Of a stretch of 64,000 bases of DNA, positions 54,142 through 62,361 are shown in pieces. This DNA comes from CAVYXK01 sp963708245 (GTDB lineage: Bacteria; Pseudomonadota; Alphaproteobacteria; Acetobacterales; Acetobacteraceae): assembly GCA_963708245.1 (NCBI GenBank), contig OY970201.1:7006001-7070000 (forward strand), read 5' to 3'. Numbering within the stretch: position 1 is the first letter of the stretch; each line of letters opens with the position of its first letter. Below the pieces are notes generated by a model. That model ran no database searches. It saw only the letters and a program-made list of their open reading frames with translations, and had not been told where the DNA came from. Made by a program: the position numbers and the translations under genes.

Positions 54142-54183
54142 GGCATCCTACTCGTTCATTGCCATCAAGCTGGCGAACGGGTT

Positions 54184-54564
54184 TCACCCCATCCGCTCAA
54201 CCCATTGCGCGCGCGAAGGTCCAGGCTCGAACGGGTCGCCAAAGTATTGGGTCTCGCGGGCCACCTTGCCATCCAGAAACTCCATGATGCTCACCGTAAA
54301 GGACGGCTGGCCGTCATAGGCGAGGATGAATTCCGTGACCCAGAGGTTTCCCATGCCGACAATTCGGCGCACCGTGAAGCGCTTGGAGTTCGGCTGGGCG
54401 ACGCGAGAGGCCTGTATGTTGTGCCGGCCCCTGATGCGCTCGCCCGATTGCGGGTATTCGAGTACTGCGTCATCTCGGTATATGTCGTGCTCAACGTCGA
54501 AGTCATTTACGTCCGAGGCGGCCCAGTGTCGGTTGAGTGCCTCTCGAATCTCATTCTCATCCAT
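54184..54564 (-). CDS. SnoaL-like (NTF2 fold) small protein
   Basis: 126 residues from the ATG at 54564, seven bases after GGGAGTAG; 66 upstream codons of open frame overlap intergenic sequence. The polyketide-cyclase/SnoaL_2 pattern is visible: EIREALNRHWAASDVNDFDV, VLEYPQSGERIRGRHNIQA, and FTVSIMEFLDGKVARETQYF before GDPFEP. Such NTF2-fold proteins bind small hydrophobic ligands or catalyse isomerisations; the function here is unknown. It lies 42 bp upstream of the HAD phosphatase on the same strand. Confidence 0.85.
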   Translation of the reverse strand: MDENEIREALNRHWAASDVNDFDVEHDIYRDDAVLEYPQSGERIRGRHNIQASRVAQPNSKRFTVRRIVGMGNLWVTEFILAYDGQPSFTVSIMEFLDGKVARETQYFGDPFEPGPSRAQWVERMG

Positions 54565-54623
54565 CCTACTACTCCCGTTCCACGTTGATCCCACACCTCT
54601 GCCCTCTATGTGCCCCTTGCAGA

Positions 54624-55349
54624 TTACAGGTCGAACTCCTGGCTTGGTTGCAGCTTTCCATGATTCTGGAGAGCATCGACTTGTTGGTAGAGGCACGGTG
54701 TGGATGGGTCGGAGCTTGCCGTCGCCAAAATCAGTGAGAAGAGTTTCTCCTGATCTCCCCACTCAGCGAACGGGGACCAACCGCCGGCTCGCAAGAGCAC
54801 GCTAGCGTCTCGCAGACCATACTTGAGGCTGTTCTCGGTATGGATGGTCTCCCCGCTGGTCATCGAAAAGTACCCATCCGCGATCTCCAAATCGACATCG
54901 CGAGTAGCCTCGAGGTGGGTTTCATCGTCATTCCAAAGCGCAACATGACGAAAGGCATCTACTGGCACCGAGCCTCTAAGCACCCTATTGGACCGATTAT
55001 GCAGGATGTACTCCTGGATCGAAGCGCGTACCCACCAGAGCGCGTAACTGGCGAAGCGCACACCCTGGTCCGGATCGAAGCGGCAGAGCGCCCGCATCAT
55101 GCCAACGTAACCTTCGCCGACCAGGTCTTCCAATGGCAAGCCATAGCCGCGATAGACCTTAACAATTCTGGCAACGAGGCGAAGGTGGTTCCCAACTAGC
55201 TGGTGTGCAGCACTAATATCGTAGTGGTCGCGCCAGCGACAACACAGAGCCCGCTCTGCCTCGGCGCTCAGCATCGGGAAGGAACGGAATCCGCAGAAAT
55301 ACCATGACAGATGTTCGCCCGTGGGGGCCAAGGGACGGCTGGATTCCAT
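54624..55349 (-). CDS. RpoH-like sigma factor lacking region 4
   Basis: 241 residues from the ATG at 55349. Region 1.2/2 of the RpoH type is well kept: LSWYFCGFRSFPMLSAEAER, AAHQLVGNHLRLVARIVKVY, GYGLPLEDLVGEGYVGMMRA, RFDPDQGVRFASYALWWVRA and SIQEYILHN. After residue ~140 the similarity falls to weak traces and the region 4 helix-turn-helix that reads the -35 element is missing, so the gene is truncated or degenerate. A remaining region 2 could still bind core polymerase. Half-operator site D lies upstream. Confidence 0.75.
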   Translation of the reverse strand: MESSRPLAPTGEHLSWYFCGFRSFPMLSAEAERALCCRWRDHYDISAAHQLVGNHLRLVARIVKVYRGYGLPLEDLVGEGYVGMMRALCRFDPDQGVRFASYALWWVRASIQEYILHNRSNRVLRGSVPVDAFRHVALWNDDETHLEATRDVDLEIADGYFSMTSGETIHTENSLKYGLRDASVLLRAGGWSPFAEWGDQEKLFSLILATASSDPSTPCLYQQVDALQNHGKLQPSQEFDL

Positions 55350-55455
55350 ACTTGAAATCCCCTGTTCTGTGTGTTCCAGCGCGGCACTGAGGCACCGATC
55401 CGGGCTCCGCCTCGACACTGCGAGACTTGCAATCAGGCCAAGCGCACGTCTATTG

Positions 55456-55482
55456 GACGAAGGTGTCGCCCATTTGCCTCCG
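55456..55482 (-). promoter_or_regulatory. Operator half-site candidate, site D
   Basis: GACGAAGGTGTCGCC matches the left half of the palindrome found at sites A-C; the right half is poor (CATTTGCCTCC). The centre is 120 bp upstream of the sigma-factor start at 55349. Confidence 0.4.
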
Positions 55483-55807
55483 AGATCGATGCCGCAGGCC
55501 TCGCCCAACGACCGACACCAAAGTATTATAGACGACCTCTGATTAAGCGGCGCATTGTTTGCCGGTGAAGCGCCGCAGGACCCATACCGGAGGAGTGCCT
55601 AATGAAAAAATCTGCGCCGTCGGCCACATTCGGTCGGCGCTTTATGCCTTGTGCGGCAGCCGTTCGAGCCCGATGAGCCGCTTGATCGCATAGAGGTGAG
55701 CCCCCGCAAATGAGCGCGTCCCATGACGGCGCTTTCGCTGGGTTGATGTCGGCCTTCCCCGACGGCCCTGAGCGGTAGTGAGTTACAACGCTGTGGGAAT
55801 TCCATGA

Positions 55808-55834
55808 GACGAAGGTATCGATCGACACCTTCGA
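55808..55834 (+). promoter_or_regulatory. Palindromic operator candidate, site C
   Basis: GAAGGTATCGA-TCGACACCTTC (55811-55832) is a 22-bp palindrome with one mismatched pair, extended to GACGAAGG. It is about 190 bp upstream of the carbonic anhydrase start. No gene was recognised in 55483-56012 apart from a possible minus-strand tail near 55640-55720 ending in LIGLERLPHKA. Confidence 0.55.
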
Positions 55835-56012
55835 CCCATTGTGGTCAATTCCACCGGAAACGAGGTTAGAAACCGTGAGACTTCATCCTCTCCAGAGCTT
55901 TGACATCAGACCGGAGAGTCCGCACGAGGGAGTTGGATCCGCGTAAACAACATCACACGACGCGTGTCGCAAACCGAATCCCGAACTTGCAACGCGATTT
56001 AGGAGAGTCCAA

Positions 56013-56525
56013 ATGAGCTTGATCGAACACGCGATTGCGGCAAACCGCAAGACAGCAGAACACCATGATCCCTCGCTGGCAAACAAGCCAGCTCCGAAGA
56101 TTGCAATCCTCACTTGCATGGACCCCCGTTTGAACCAACTGCTCGAATGGCTGCACATCAAACCCGCCGATGCGGATGTGATTCGGAACGTCGGAACGGC
56201 AGCAACGGAAGATGTTGTGCGGTCTCTCATGTTTTCGATTCACGTTCTCGGCGTGCGAGAGGTCATGGTCATCGGGCACACTGGGTGCGGAATGGAAATG
56301 TTCTCGGAAGAGGAGTTCGAGAACCACCTCCACACACAATGCGGCGTGTGGGCAGTGGCCCCCGATAAATTCCACTTCTATTCCGACGTGAATCGGGCGA
56401 CACAAAAGCAGGTACTGAAACTCAGGTCGCACCCGTGGATTCCTTCGGAGGTGGTCATTCGTGGGTTTGTTTACGATTTGGCAACCGGCGAGCTGAGGGA
56501 AGTAACGCCGAAGGATGACAGATAG
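56013..56525 (+). CDS. Beta-class carbonic anhydrase
   Basis: 170 residues. Zinc ligands are C35 (LTCMDPR, with D37 and R39 forming the dyad), H89 and C92 (VMVIGHTGCGM). VIRNVGTAATEDVVRSLMFS is the conserved segment between them. It interconverts CO2 and bicarbonate in the cytoplasm. A ribosome site TAGGAG precedes the ATG. It stands alone downstream of operator site C and 255 bp before transketolase. Confidence 0.93.
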   Translation: MSLIEHAIAANRKTAEHHDPSLANKPAPKIAILTCMDPRLNQLLEWLHIKPADADVIRNVGTAATEDVVRSLMFSIHVLGVREVMVIGHTGCGMEMFSEEEFENHLHTQCGVWAVAPDKFHFYSDVNRATQKQVLKLRSHPWIPSEVVIRGFVYDLATGELREVTPKDDR

Positions 56526-56602
56526 TCGATTGGCTGGATGGAAATTCGCCACGTGCCGTGCGACGCGCACCGCAAGAATGACTGCATCGCTTCTCTAAAA
56601 GA

Positions 56603-56767
56603 GTGAGCAAAATTGCCAAGCTGCTCGCCCGCGGGAAGCACCGCGTACAGGCCGGTCGGCACCCTGGCGCTGGCGTTCCAGAGCTCGCTTTTGCGTTGCA
56701 CGAGCAAGAAAAACAAGCCGCTCGCCGAGCCATCGTGAAACGGGTAAAATCAGAAGTCGGAACCTGA
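56603..56767 (+). CDS. Small basic hypothetical protein
   Basis: 54 residues from a GTG at 56603 (VSKIAKLLARGKHRVQAGRH), ending RRAIVKRVKSEVGT 12 bp before transketolase. The composition is strongly basic and helical. The frame is also open for a few codons upstream (LHRFSKR), so it may be the tail of a decayed gene instead. No family is recognised. Confidence 0.35.
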   Translation: MSKIAKLLARGKHRVQAGRHPGAGVPELAFALHEQEKQAARRAIVKRVKSEVGT

Positions 56768-56779
56768 GGGAGAGGTCTT

Positions 56780-58651
56780 ATGACTGCCACTACCGCTACC
56801 GCGCCATCCGCAGCAACTATCGAGGCCATAAGACAAAAAGCAAAACGATTGAGCATTCTTTCGATGATGTCGACAACCGCGGCTGGTTCCGGACATCCGT
56901 CATCCTGCATGTCCGCGGCAGAGCTGGTGGCCGGAACGTTTTTCTACGCGATGAAGTTTGATCCGAAAGAGCCTAACTCGCCGGATGGCGATCGTTTCGT
57001 TCTCTCCAAAGGCCACGCCGCGCCGGTCCTGTACGCCGCGTTCGCTGAGGCAGGCGTTTTCCCGGAGTCGCGCCTGATGACGCTGCGCGAATTTTCAAGC
57101 GAGCTAGAAGGCCATCCGACACCGCGTATTCCCGGTGTCGACGCCGCGACAGGTTCGCTTGGCCAGGGATTATCTGTCGGTTCGGGGCTCGCGATCGGCG
57201 CGCGTATGGATAAGAGTCCAACGCGTGTCTACGTGCTGATGGGCGACGGCGAAATGGCTGAGGGCCAAGTGTGGGAGGCGGCAGCGTTCGCCGCACATTA
57301 CAAACTCGATAACCTCACGGTTCTGGCTGACGTCAATGCGTTGGGCCAAAGCGAACCGACAATGTACCGGCACGACATGGAAGTTTACCGCAAGAAATTC
57401 GACTCGGAAGGCTGGGCGACAGAAATCATTGATGGCCACGATGTCGCCGCCGTGCTCGCCGCCCTCGATCACGCCAAGGCGACGAATGGCCAACCGCAGG
57501 CAATCCTCGCGCGGACGATTAAAGGTCATGGAGTAAGCTCCATCGCCGGCAAGGAGCATTGGCATGGCAGGGCGATTCCGAAGGATCAGCTCGCTGCCGC
57601 GATCAAGGAAATCGGACCGGCAATCGACCTGCCCCCTGACCCCGGCAAGTCCTATGCCAGGACGTCATTGCCTAAACCTCCGAATTTCCCGGCTCCTGCG
57701 CCGCCGGACTACGATCCTTCGAAGCCTGTCGCGACGCGCGAGGCCTACGGATTTGCCCTCAAGCGACTGGGCGCGGTAAATCCGCACATCGTGGCTATTT
57801 CGGGCGACGTGAAGAACTCGACTTTCTCGGAAATGTTTGGCGACGCCTTCCCGGATCATTTCTACCAGGGCTACATCGCCGAGCAGAATCTCGTGAGCGC
57901 GGGCGTAGGACTCGCCGCGCGCGGCAAGGTGCCTTTCCTTGATACCTTTGCGTGCTTCCTGGCCCGCGCCTATGACCAGGTCCGCATGGCGGCCATCAGC
58001 CGGAGCAACATCAACCTGTGCGGCTCGCATTGCGGCGTTTCGATCGGCGAGGACGGTCCATCGCAGATGGCGCTGGAGGATATCGCGATATTTCGCGCCG
58101 TTCATTCCTCGACCGTTCTTTACCCAAGCGATGCCATCTCCGCCGAGAGGCTTACGGAAACCATGGTCGGGCGTGCAGGCATCAACTATCTGCGAACGTC
58201 CCGGCCGAAATTTCCGATCCTGTACTCGAAGGACGAGAAGTTTCCGATCCCTGGATTCAAGGTGCTCCGACAGAGCCCGCAAGATAAAGTGGCGGTGATC
58301 GGCGCGGGAGTCACCTTACACGAGGCGCTAAAGGCCGCCGATCAGTTGAAGGCAGAAGGCACAGCCGTGCGGGTGATCGATCTTTATTGCGTCAAACCCA
58401 TCGACGGAAAAGAGCTCGCCAAGGAGATTGCCGCCACAGGCGGTCGGCTGATCACCGTGGAAGATCACTGGGCGGAAGGGGGAATAGGCGAGGCGGTCCT
58501 GTCCGCCCTCGCGCCGGCCAGCGTCGCCCCTGCCAAGTCGCAGCTCATCGCGGTGCGGGAGATGCCGCACTCCGGCAAGCCGGATGAGCTTGTTGACGCC
58601 TTCGGCATTTCGGCAAGACATATTGTGGAGGCGGTGCGCGCAATTTCATAG
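56780..58651 (+). CDS. Transketolase (short, single-chain type)
   Basis: 623 residues, the length of the animal-type/short transketolases rather than the ~660-residue E. coli form. The substrate/phosphate segment is TTAAGSGHPSSCMSAAELVA, the TPP motif GDGEMAEGQVWEAAAFAAHY starts near residue 155 with the closing asparagine in VLADVNALGQ, and the pyrimidine-domain glutamate lies in GYIAEQNLVSAGVGLAARG. It transfers two-carbon units in the pentose-phosphate or Calvin pathway. GAGGGAGAGG precedes the ATG. There are no other sugar-phosphate genes nearby. Confidence 0.93.
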   Translation: MTATTATAPSAATIEAIRQKAKRLSILSMMSTTAAGSGHPSSCMSAAELVAGTFFYAMKFDPKEPNSPDGDRFVLSKGHAAPVLYAAFAEAGVFPESRLMTLREFSSELEGHPTPRIPGVDAATGSLGQGLSVGSGLAIGARMDKSPTRVYVLMGDGEMAEGQVWEAAAFAAHYKLDNLTVLADVNALGQSEPTMYRHDMEVYRKKFDSEGWATEIIDGHDVAAVLAALDHAKATNGQPQAILARTIKGHGVSSIAGKEHWHGRAIPKDQLAAAIKEIGPAIDLPPDPGKSYARTSLPKPPNFPAPAPPDYDPSKPVATREAYGFALKRLGAVNPHIVAISGDVKNSTFSEMFGDAFPDHFYQGYIAEQNLVSAGVGLAARGKVPFLDTFACFLARAYDQVRMAAISRSNINLCGSHCGVSIGEDGPSQMALEDIAIFRAVHSSTVLYPSDAISAERLTETMVGRAGINYLRTSRPKFPILYSKDEKFPIPGFKVLRQSPQDKVAVIGAGVTLHEALKAADQLKAEGTAVRVIDLYCVKPIDGKELAKEIAATGGRLITVEDHWAEGGIGEAVLSALAPASVAPAKSQLIAVREMPHSGKPDELVDAFGISARHIVEAVRAIS

Positions 58652-58734
58652 CAAGCCTCGCGGAGCGCCTAGACGAGGGCTAACGCTCGATTATATGTTA
58701 TAGGTTGCGACCGGATCACACCAAGGGACTGGCG

Positions 58735-60162
58735 ATGGCGCTCGATCCTCTTCTGCTTTCACGCCTGCAATGGGCGTGGGTCATTGCCTGGCACATCCTG
58801 CTGCCCGCCTTTACCGTGGGTCTTGCGGCCTACGTTGCAGTCCTCGAGGGCCTGCACCTGATCACCGGCCGGGAGGCTTACGCCCGGATTTCCGCGTTCT
58901 GGATCAAGATTTTTGCGGTTTCGTTTGCGATGGGAGTCGTCACCGGCATCATGATGCCATTCCAGTTCGGCACGAACTGGAGCCGGTTCACCGACGCCAC
59001 CGCCAACATGATCTCGCCGATGATGGCGTATGAAGGTTTTCTCGCCTTCGCGCTCGAAGCCTCGTTCCTAGGCATCCTATTGTTCGGCCGGCCCCTGGTG
59101 CCGCGCTGGGCGCATTTTTTTGCCGCACTGATGGTCTCTTTGGGCACACTATTTTCGTCGTTCTGGATCCTTGCAACCAACAGCTGGATGCAGACGCCGG
59201 GTGGGTACACGGTCTTCAATGGGCGTTTTTTCCCAACCGATTGGCTCGCAATCGTCTTTAGCTCGTCCTTTCCCTACCGCCTCTTGCACAACGACACCGC
59301 ATTTTTTGTCACGACCGCATTTGTCGTGCTCGGCGTCGGCGCATTCCTGGTTCGCCGCGGCGACAGGCGCCAGGAAGAGGCGCGGCTGATGATGCGCATG
59401 GCGCTCAACCTGTTGGTTATCATCGTGCCGCTGCAAATCGTCCTCGGCGACCTGCACGGCCGCAACACACTCGCCCACCAGCCGGCCAAGCTCGCCGCGA
59501 TCGAAGGGCTGTGGCAAAGCGCCGGGCCGATGCCCGAGGCCTTGTTCGCGATCCCGGACCAGGGCGCGCATAAAAACTACGACGAGATCGATATTCCGCA
59601 TCTCGGCAGCCTGATCCTGACCCACAGCTGGAACGGCCGGGTTCGCGGGCTCGAGGAGTGGCCGCCCGATCAATGGCCGCCGGTATGGCCGGTGTTTTTT
59701 TCGTTTCGTATTATGGTCGGCATAGCCCTGCTGATGCTGGCGGTCGTGGTGGTTGGCTGGGTACTGCGATTGCGCGGGAATTTGTACGATAGCGTCTGGT
59801 TTTTGCGCCTCTGCCAATGGTTTGCACCGGCCGGTTTTGTGGCGGTGCTGATGGGTTGGACGACCACCGAGGTCGGGCGCCAGCCCTGGACGGTTTATGG
59901 GGTGCTCCGCACCGCGGATTCGGTCACACCTTCGCTGACCGGCCGTGACGTGCTCGCTTCGCTGCTGATGTATGTTGCGGTTTATTTGATCTTGTACCCG
60001 GCTGGGGTTGGTTACATGGCGGCGCTTGTCCGACGCGGATTGCAGCCTGGGGAGGAGGATATCGGCGAGGTCGGGGCCGGGCACCCGCAGACGCCGATCG
60101 CCGAGATCGCCAGGCGCCCGGGCGGCGGAGTGCCGCAGCAGATCGGAGGTCCCGCCGCATGA
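58735..60162 (+). CDS. cydA: Cytochrome bd-type quinol oxidase subunit I (CIO type)
   Basis: 475 residues from the ATG at 58735. The axial haem histidine is H20 in WAWVIAWHILLPAF; PFQFGTNWSRFTDATANMIS and the quinol loop GRNTLAHQPAKLAAIEGLW are present. A second haem region GWTTTEVGRQPWTVYGVLRT contains the E-x-GRQPW signature. The Q-loop is short, as in the cyanide-insensitive (CioA) branch. It reduces O2 with quinol electrons at low O2 or under stress, and overlaps cydB by four bases. Confidence 0.93.
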   Translation: MALDPLLLSRLQWAWVIAWHILLPAFTVGLAAYVAVLEGLHLITGREAYARISAFWIKIFAVSFAMGVVTGIMMPFQFGTNWSRFTDATANMISPMMAYEGFLAFALEASFLGILLFGRPLVPRWAHFFAALMVSLGTLFSSFWILATNSWMQTPGGYTVFNGRFFPTDWLAIVFSSSFPYRLLHNDTAFFVTTAFVVLGVGAFLVRRGDRRQEEARLMMRMALNLLVIIVPLQIVLGDLHGRNTLAHQPAKLAAIEGLWQSAGPMPEALFAIPDQGAHKNYDEIDIPHLGSLILTHSWNGRVRGLEEWPPDQWPPVWPVFFSFRIMVGIALLMLAVVVVGWVLRLRGNLYDSVWFLRLCQWFAPAGFVAVLMGWTTTEVGRQPWTVYGVLRTADSVTPSLTGRDVLASLLMYVAVYLILYPAGVGYMAALVRRGLQPGEEDIGEVGAGHPQTPIAEIARRPGGGVPQQIGGPAA

Positions 60163-61172
60163 CCACCGTGCCGACGCTCGACTTGGTGCCGATATGGACG
60201 CTGCTGCTCGCGTTCACCGTCGCCTATTATGTGCTGTTCGACGGTTTCGATCTCGGGGTCGGCATGCTGTACAGGTTGGCCCCGCGTGCCGCCTGGCGGC
60301 CCATCATCATGCGCTCGATCCTGCCGGTGTGGGACGGCAACGAGACTTGGCTCGTGCTCGGCGGGTTGGGGCTGCTGGGGGCGTTTCCGCTGGCTTTTAC
60401 GATCATTATCCCGGCTGTCTATTTTCCGATCATCATCATGCTGTTGGCGCTGGTGTTCCGCGGCGTCGCCTTCGAATTTCGCTTCAAAAGCCCGTTGGCG
60501 CAGCGCTTTTGGAATGCCGGGTTCAGCATCGGCTCGGCGATCGCAACCTTGGCGCAGGGGGTCGTCCTCGGCACTTTTATCCAGGGTTTTAATGTCAGCG
60601 GGCGGCAATTCGCCGGCTCTTCGCTGGACTGGGTTTCGCTATTCGCAGCGTTGACTGCGGTATCTCTGGTGTTCGGATACGGCCTTCTCGGTGCCGGCTG
60701 GCTGATCATGAAAACCGACGGCGAATTGCAGGCCTGGTCCCGCCGGGCCGCGCGCGTGTGCCTCGTCGGCGTCGTGCTGGCAATCGTAGCTGTCAGCATT
60801 TGGACGCCGCTGCTCAACGAGCGGGTCGCGCACCGCTGGTTCAGCCTGCCGAACCTGTTCTGGCTGTCGCCGATCCCGGTGTTGACGGCCCTGGTGGCCA
60901 TTTCAATTTGGCTGGCGCTCGACCGCGACAACGAATTCTGGCCTTTCCTCGGTGCAGTCTTGCTGTTCCTGCTGTCGTTCCTCGGCATTGCCGTCAGTTT
61001 GTGGCCGTTTATCGTTCCCTATCAATACACGCTGTGGCAGGCGGCCGCAGATGAGAGCACACAGGCGTTTTTGTTGATCGGCACATTGCTGCTAATACCG
61101 ATCATTCTCATCTATACCGCTTGGTCCTACTGGGTTTTTCGCGGCAAGGTGCGCGCGGATCTGGCGGATTGA
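60159..61172 (+). CDS. cydB: Cytochrome bd-type quinol oxidase subunit II (CIO type)
   Basis: 337 residues, eight to nine membrane helices. The family start is AYYVLFDGFDLGVGMLYRLA and the conserved PVWDGNETWLVLGGLGLLGA segment follows near residue 58. The C-terminal WPFIVPYQYTLWQAAADEST is also typical. It pairs with CydA. No cydX-like small subunit was seen after the stop before 61278. Confidence 0.93.
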   Translation: MTTVPTLDLVPIWTLLLAFTVAYYVLFDGFDLGVGMLYRLAPRAAWRPIIMRSILPVWDGNETWLVLGGLGLLGAFPLAFTIIIPAVYFPIIIMLLALVFRGVAFEFRFKSPLAQRFWNAGFSIGSAIATLAQGVVLGTFIQGFNVSGRQFAGSSLDWVSLFAALTAVSLVFGYGLLGAGWLIMKTDGELQAWSRRAARVCLVGVVLAIVAVSIWTPLLNERVAHRWFSLPNLFWLSPIPVLTALVAISIWLALDRDNEFWPFLGAVLLFLLSFLGIAVSLWPFIVPYQYTLWQAAADESTQAFLLIGTLLLIPIILIYTAWSYWVFRGKVRADLAD

Positions 61173-61278
61173 GAGCATGTAGGCGGAAAATCGCGCTGCA
61201 CCCTGTTACCTTCCGGTGCCCGCCCCGGAGTTTTCCGCCAGGCGACATCTCATTCAGCGCCAAGGGGGGAGATCGTCG

Positions 61279-61686
61279 TCAGAGGCCGGCCGCCGCCTTC
61301 ATCTCACCGGCGAGTTCGTCGTAGCAGACCGTCCACGCCTCTCGGACCGCGGGCGTGAAGTCTTCCCCCAGCGCCTGTTCGAGGGTCCAGAGCAGCGCTT
61401 CTCGCATCGCGTCGTAGTCGGCGAGCTTGACGCCGTACTCGACATGACGGACGGCAAGATCACGGATCGCAGGCAGAACCTGACCCGGCTCAGGCAAATT
61501 GCATACGGCCATAGCGAGCATCGTCATCAGCTTGACGCCCTGAATGCGCATGTCGTTCTTGAATAGCGGCCGGAAACTCGGGTTGGCTGCGAATAGCCGC
61601 TCGTAGAACAGCGCCCCGGCCACCTCCGGCATCACCGCCAGCCTGGCGAAGGTCGTCCGGACAAGTTCCTGTTGCGCGGCATTCAC
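61279..61686 (-). CDS. Single-domain globin, copy 1
   Basis: 135 residues from a GTG at 61686 (VNAAQQELVRTTFARLAVMP). The globin fold of the bacterial haemoglobin/flavohaemoglobin type is shown by FYERLFAANPSFRPLFKNDM and the proximal histidine in IRDLAVRHVEYGVKLADYD. There is no reductase domain. It likely binds O2 or NO. It differs from copy 2 at only a few residues (for example AMAVCNLPE against AMVVYNLPE), so the duplication is recent. An open frame to 61845 upstream includes a fragment of the AraC gene 3' end and is not part of the protein. Confidence 0.88.
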   Translation of the reverse strand: MNAAQQELVRTTFARLAVMPEVAGALFYERLFAANPSFRPLFKNDMRIQGVKLMTMLAMAVCNLPEPGQVLPAIRDLAVRHVEYGVKLADYDAMREALLWTLEQALGEDFTPAVREAWTVCYDELAGEMKAAAGL

Positions 61687-61923
61687 GATTGTGTCTACCT
61701 CTGCCGTGCGGGACCGCTCACTCGTCTTAGCGCGACGGCCCCCGCAGCACGGCGGGTGAGCTACCGAGCGCGCGCAGGGCGTGACGCAACGACAGGGAAC
61801 GGTTTTTCTCCTTGGTGCGCCATTTTCGATGGGCGACGACAGCATTAGGATAGAAGCGGTTGCGAAGTCGTCTCATTGAGCGCCAGGCGACGTCTCATTC
61901 AGCGCCAAGCGGGAAGGTCGTTG

Positions 61924-62331
61924 TCAGACGCCGGCCGCCGCCGTCATCTCACCGGCGAGTTCGTCGTAGCACACCGTCCACGCCTCCCGGACCGCGGGCG
62001 TGAAGTCTTTTCCCAGCACCTGTTCGAGGGTCCAGAGCAGCGCTTCCCGCAGCGCGTCGTAGTCGGCGAGCTTGACGCCGTACTCGACATGACGGACGGC
62101 AAGATCACGGATCGCGGGCAGAACCTGACCCGGCTCAGGCAAATTGTATACGACCATAGCGAGCATGGTCATCAGCTTGACGCCCTGAATGCGCATGTCG
62201 TTCTTGAATAGCGGCCGGAAACTCGGGTTGGCTGCGAACAGCCGCTCGTAGAACAGCGCCCCGGCCACCTCCGGCATCACAGCCAGCCTGGCGAAGGTCG
62301 TCCGGACAAGTTCCTGCTGCGCGGCATTCAC
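61924..62331 (-). CDS. Single-domain globin, copy 2
   Basis: 135 residues from a GTG at 62331, 30 bp downstream of the AraC regulator stop, so it is probably the original copy in an araC-globin operon. It carries the same motifs as copy 1, with the proximal histidine in the VRHVEYG helix and E-helix residues in MRIQGVKLMTMLAM. It ends TAAAGV against KAAAGL in copy 1. O2 or NO handling fits the neighbouring bd oxidase; the regulator beside it suggests inducible expression. Confidence 0.88.
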   Translation of the reverse strand: MNAAQQELVRTTFARLAVMPEVAGALFYERLFAANPSFRPLFKNDMRIQGVKLMTMLAMVVYNLPEPGQVLPAIRDLAVRHVEYGVKLADYDALREALLWTLEQVLGKDFTPAVREAWTVCYDELAGEMTAAAGV

Positions 62332-62361
62332 GACGTTTCCACCTCCGCCCTCCGGGGCCGC

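Noticed and set aside
61279..61845. 188-residue form of globin copy 1
   Set aside because: The first 53 residues come from the duplicated AraC gene tail and intergenic DNA; copy 2 shows the real GTG start.
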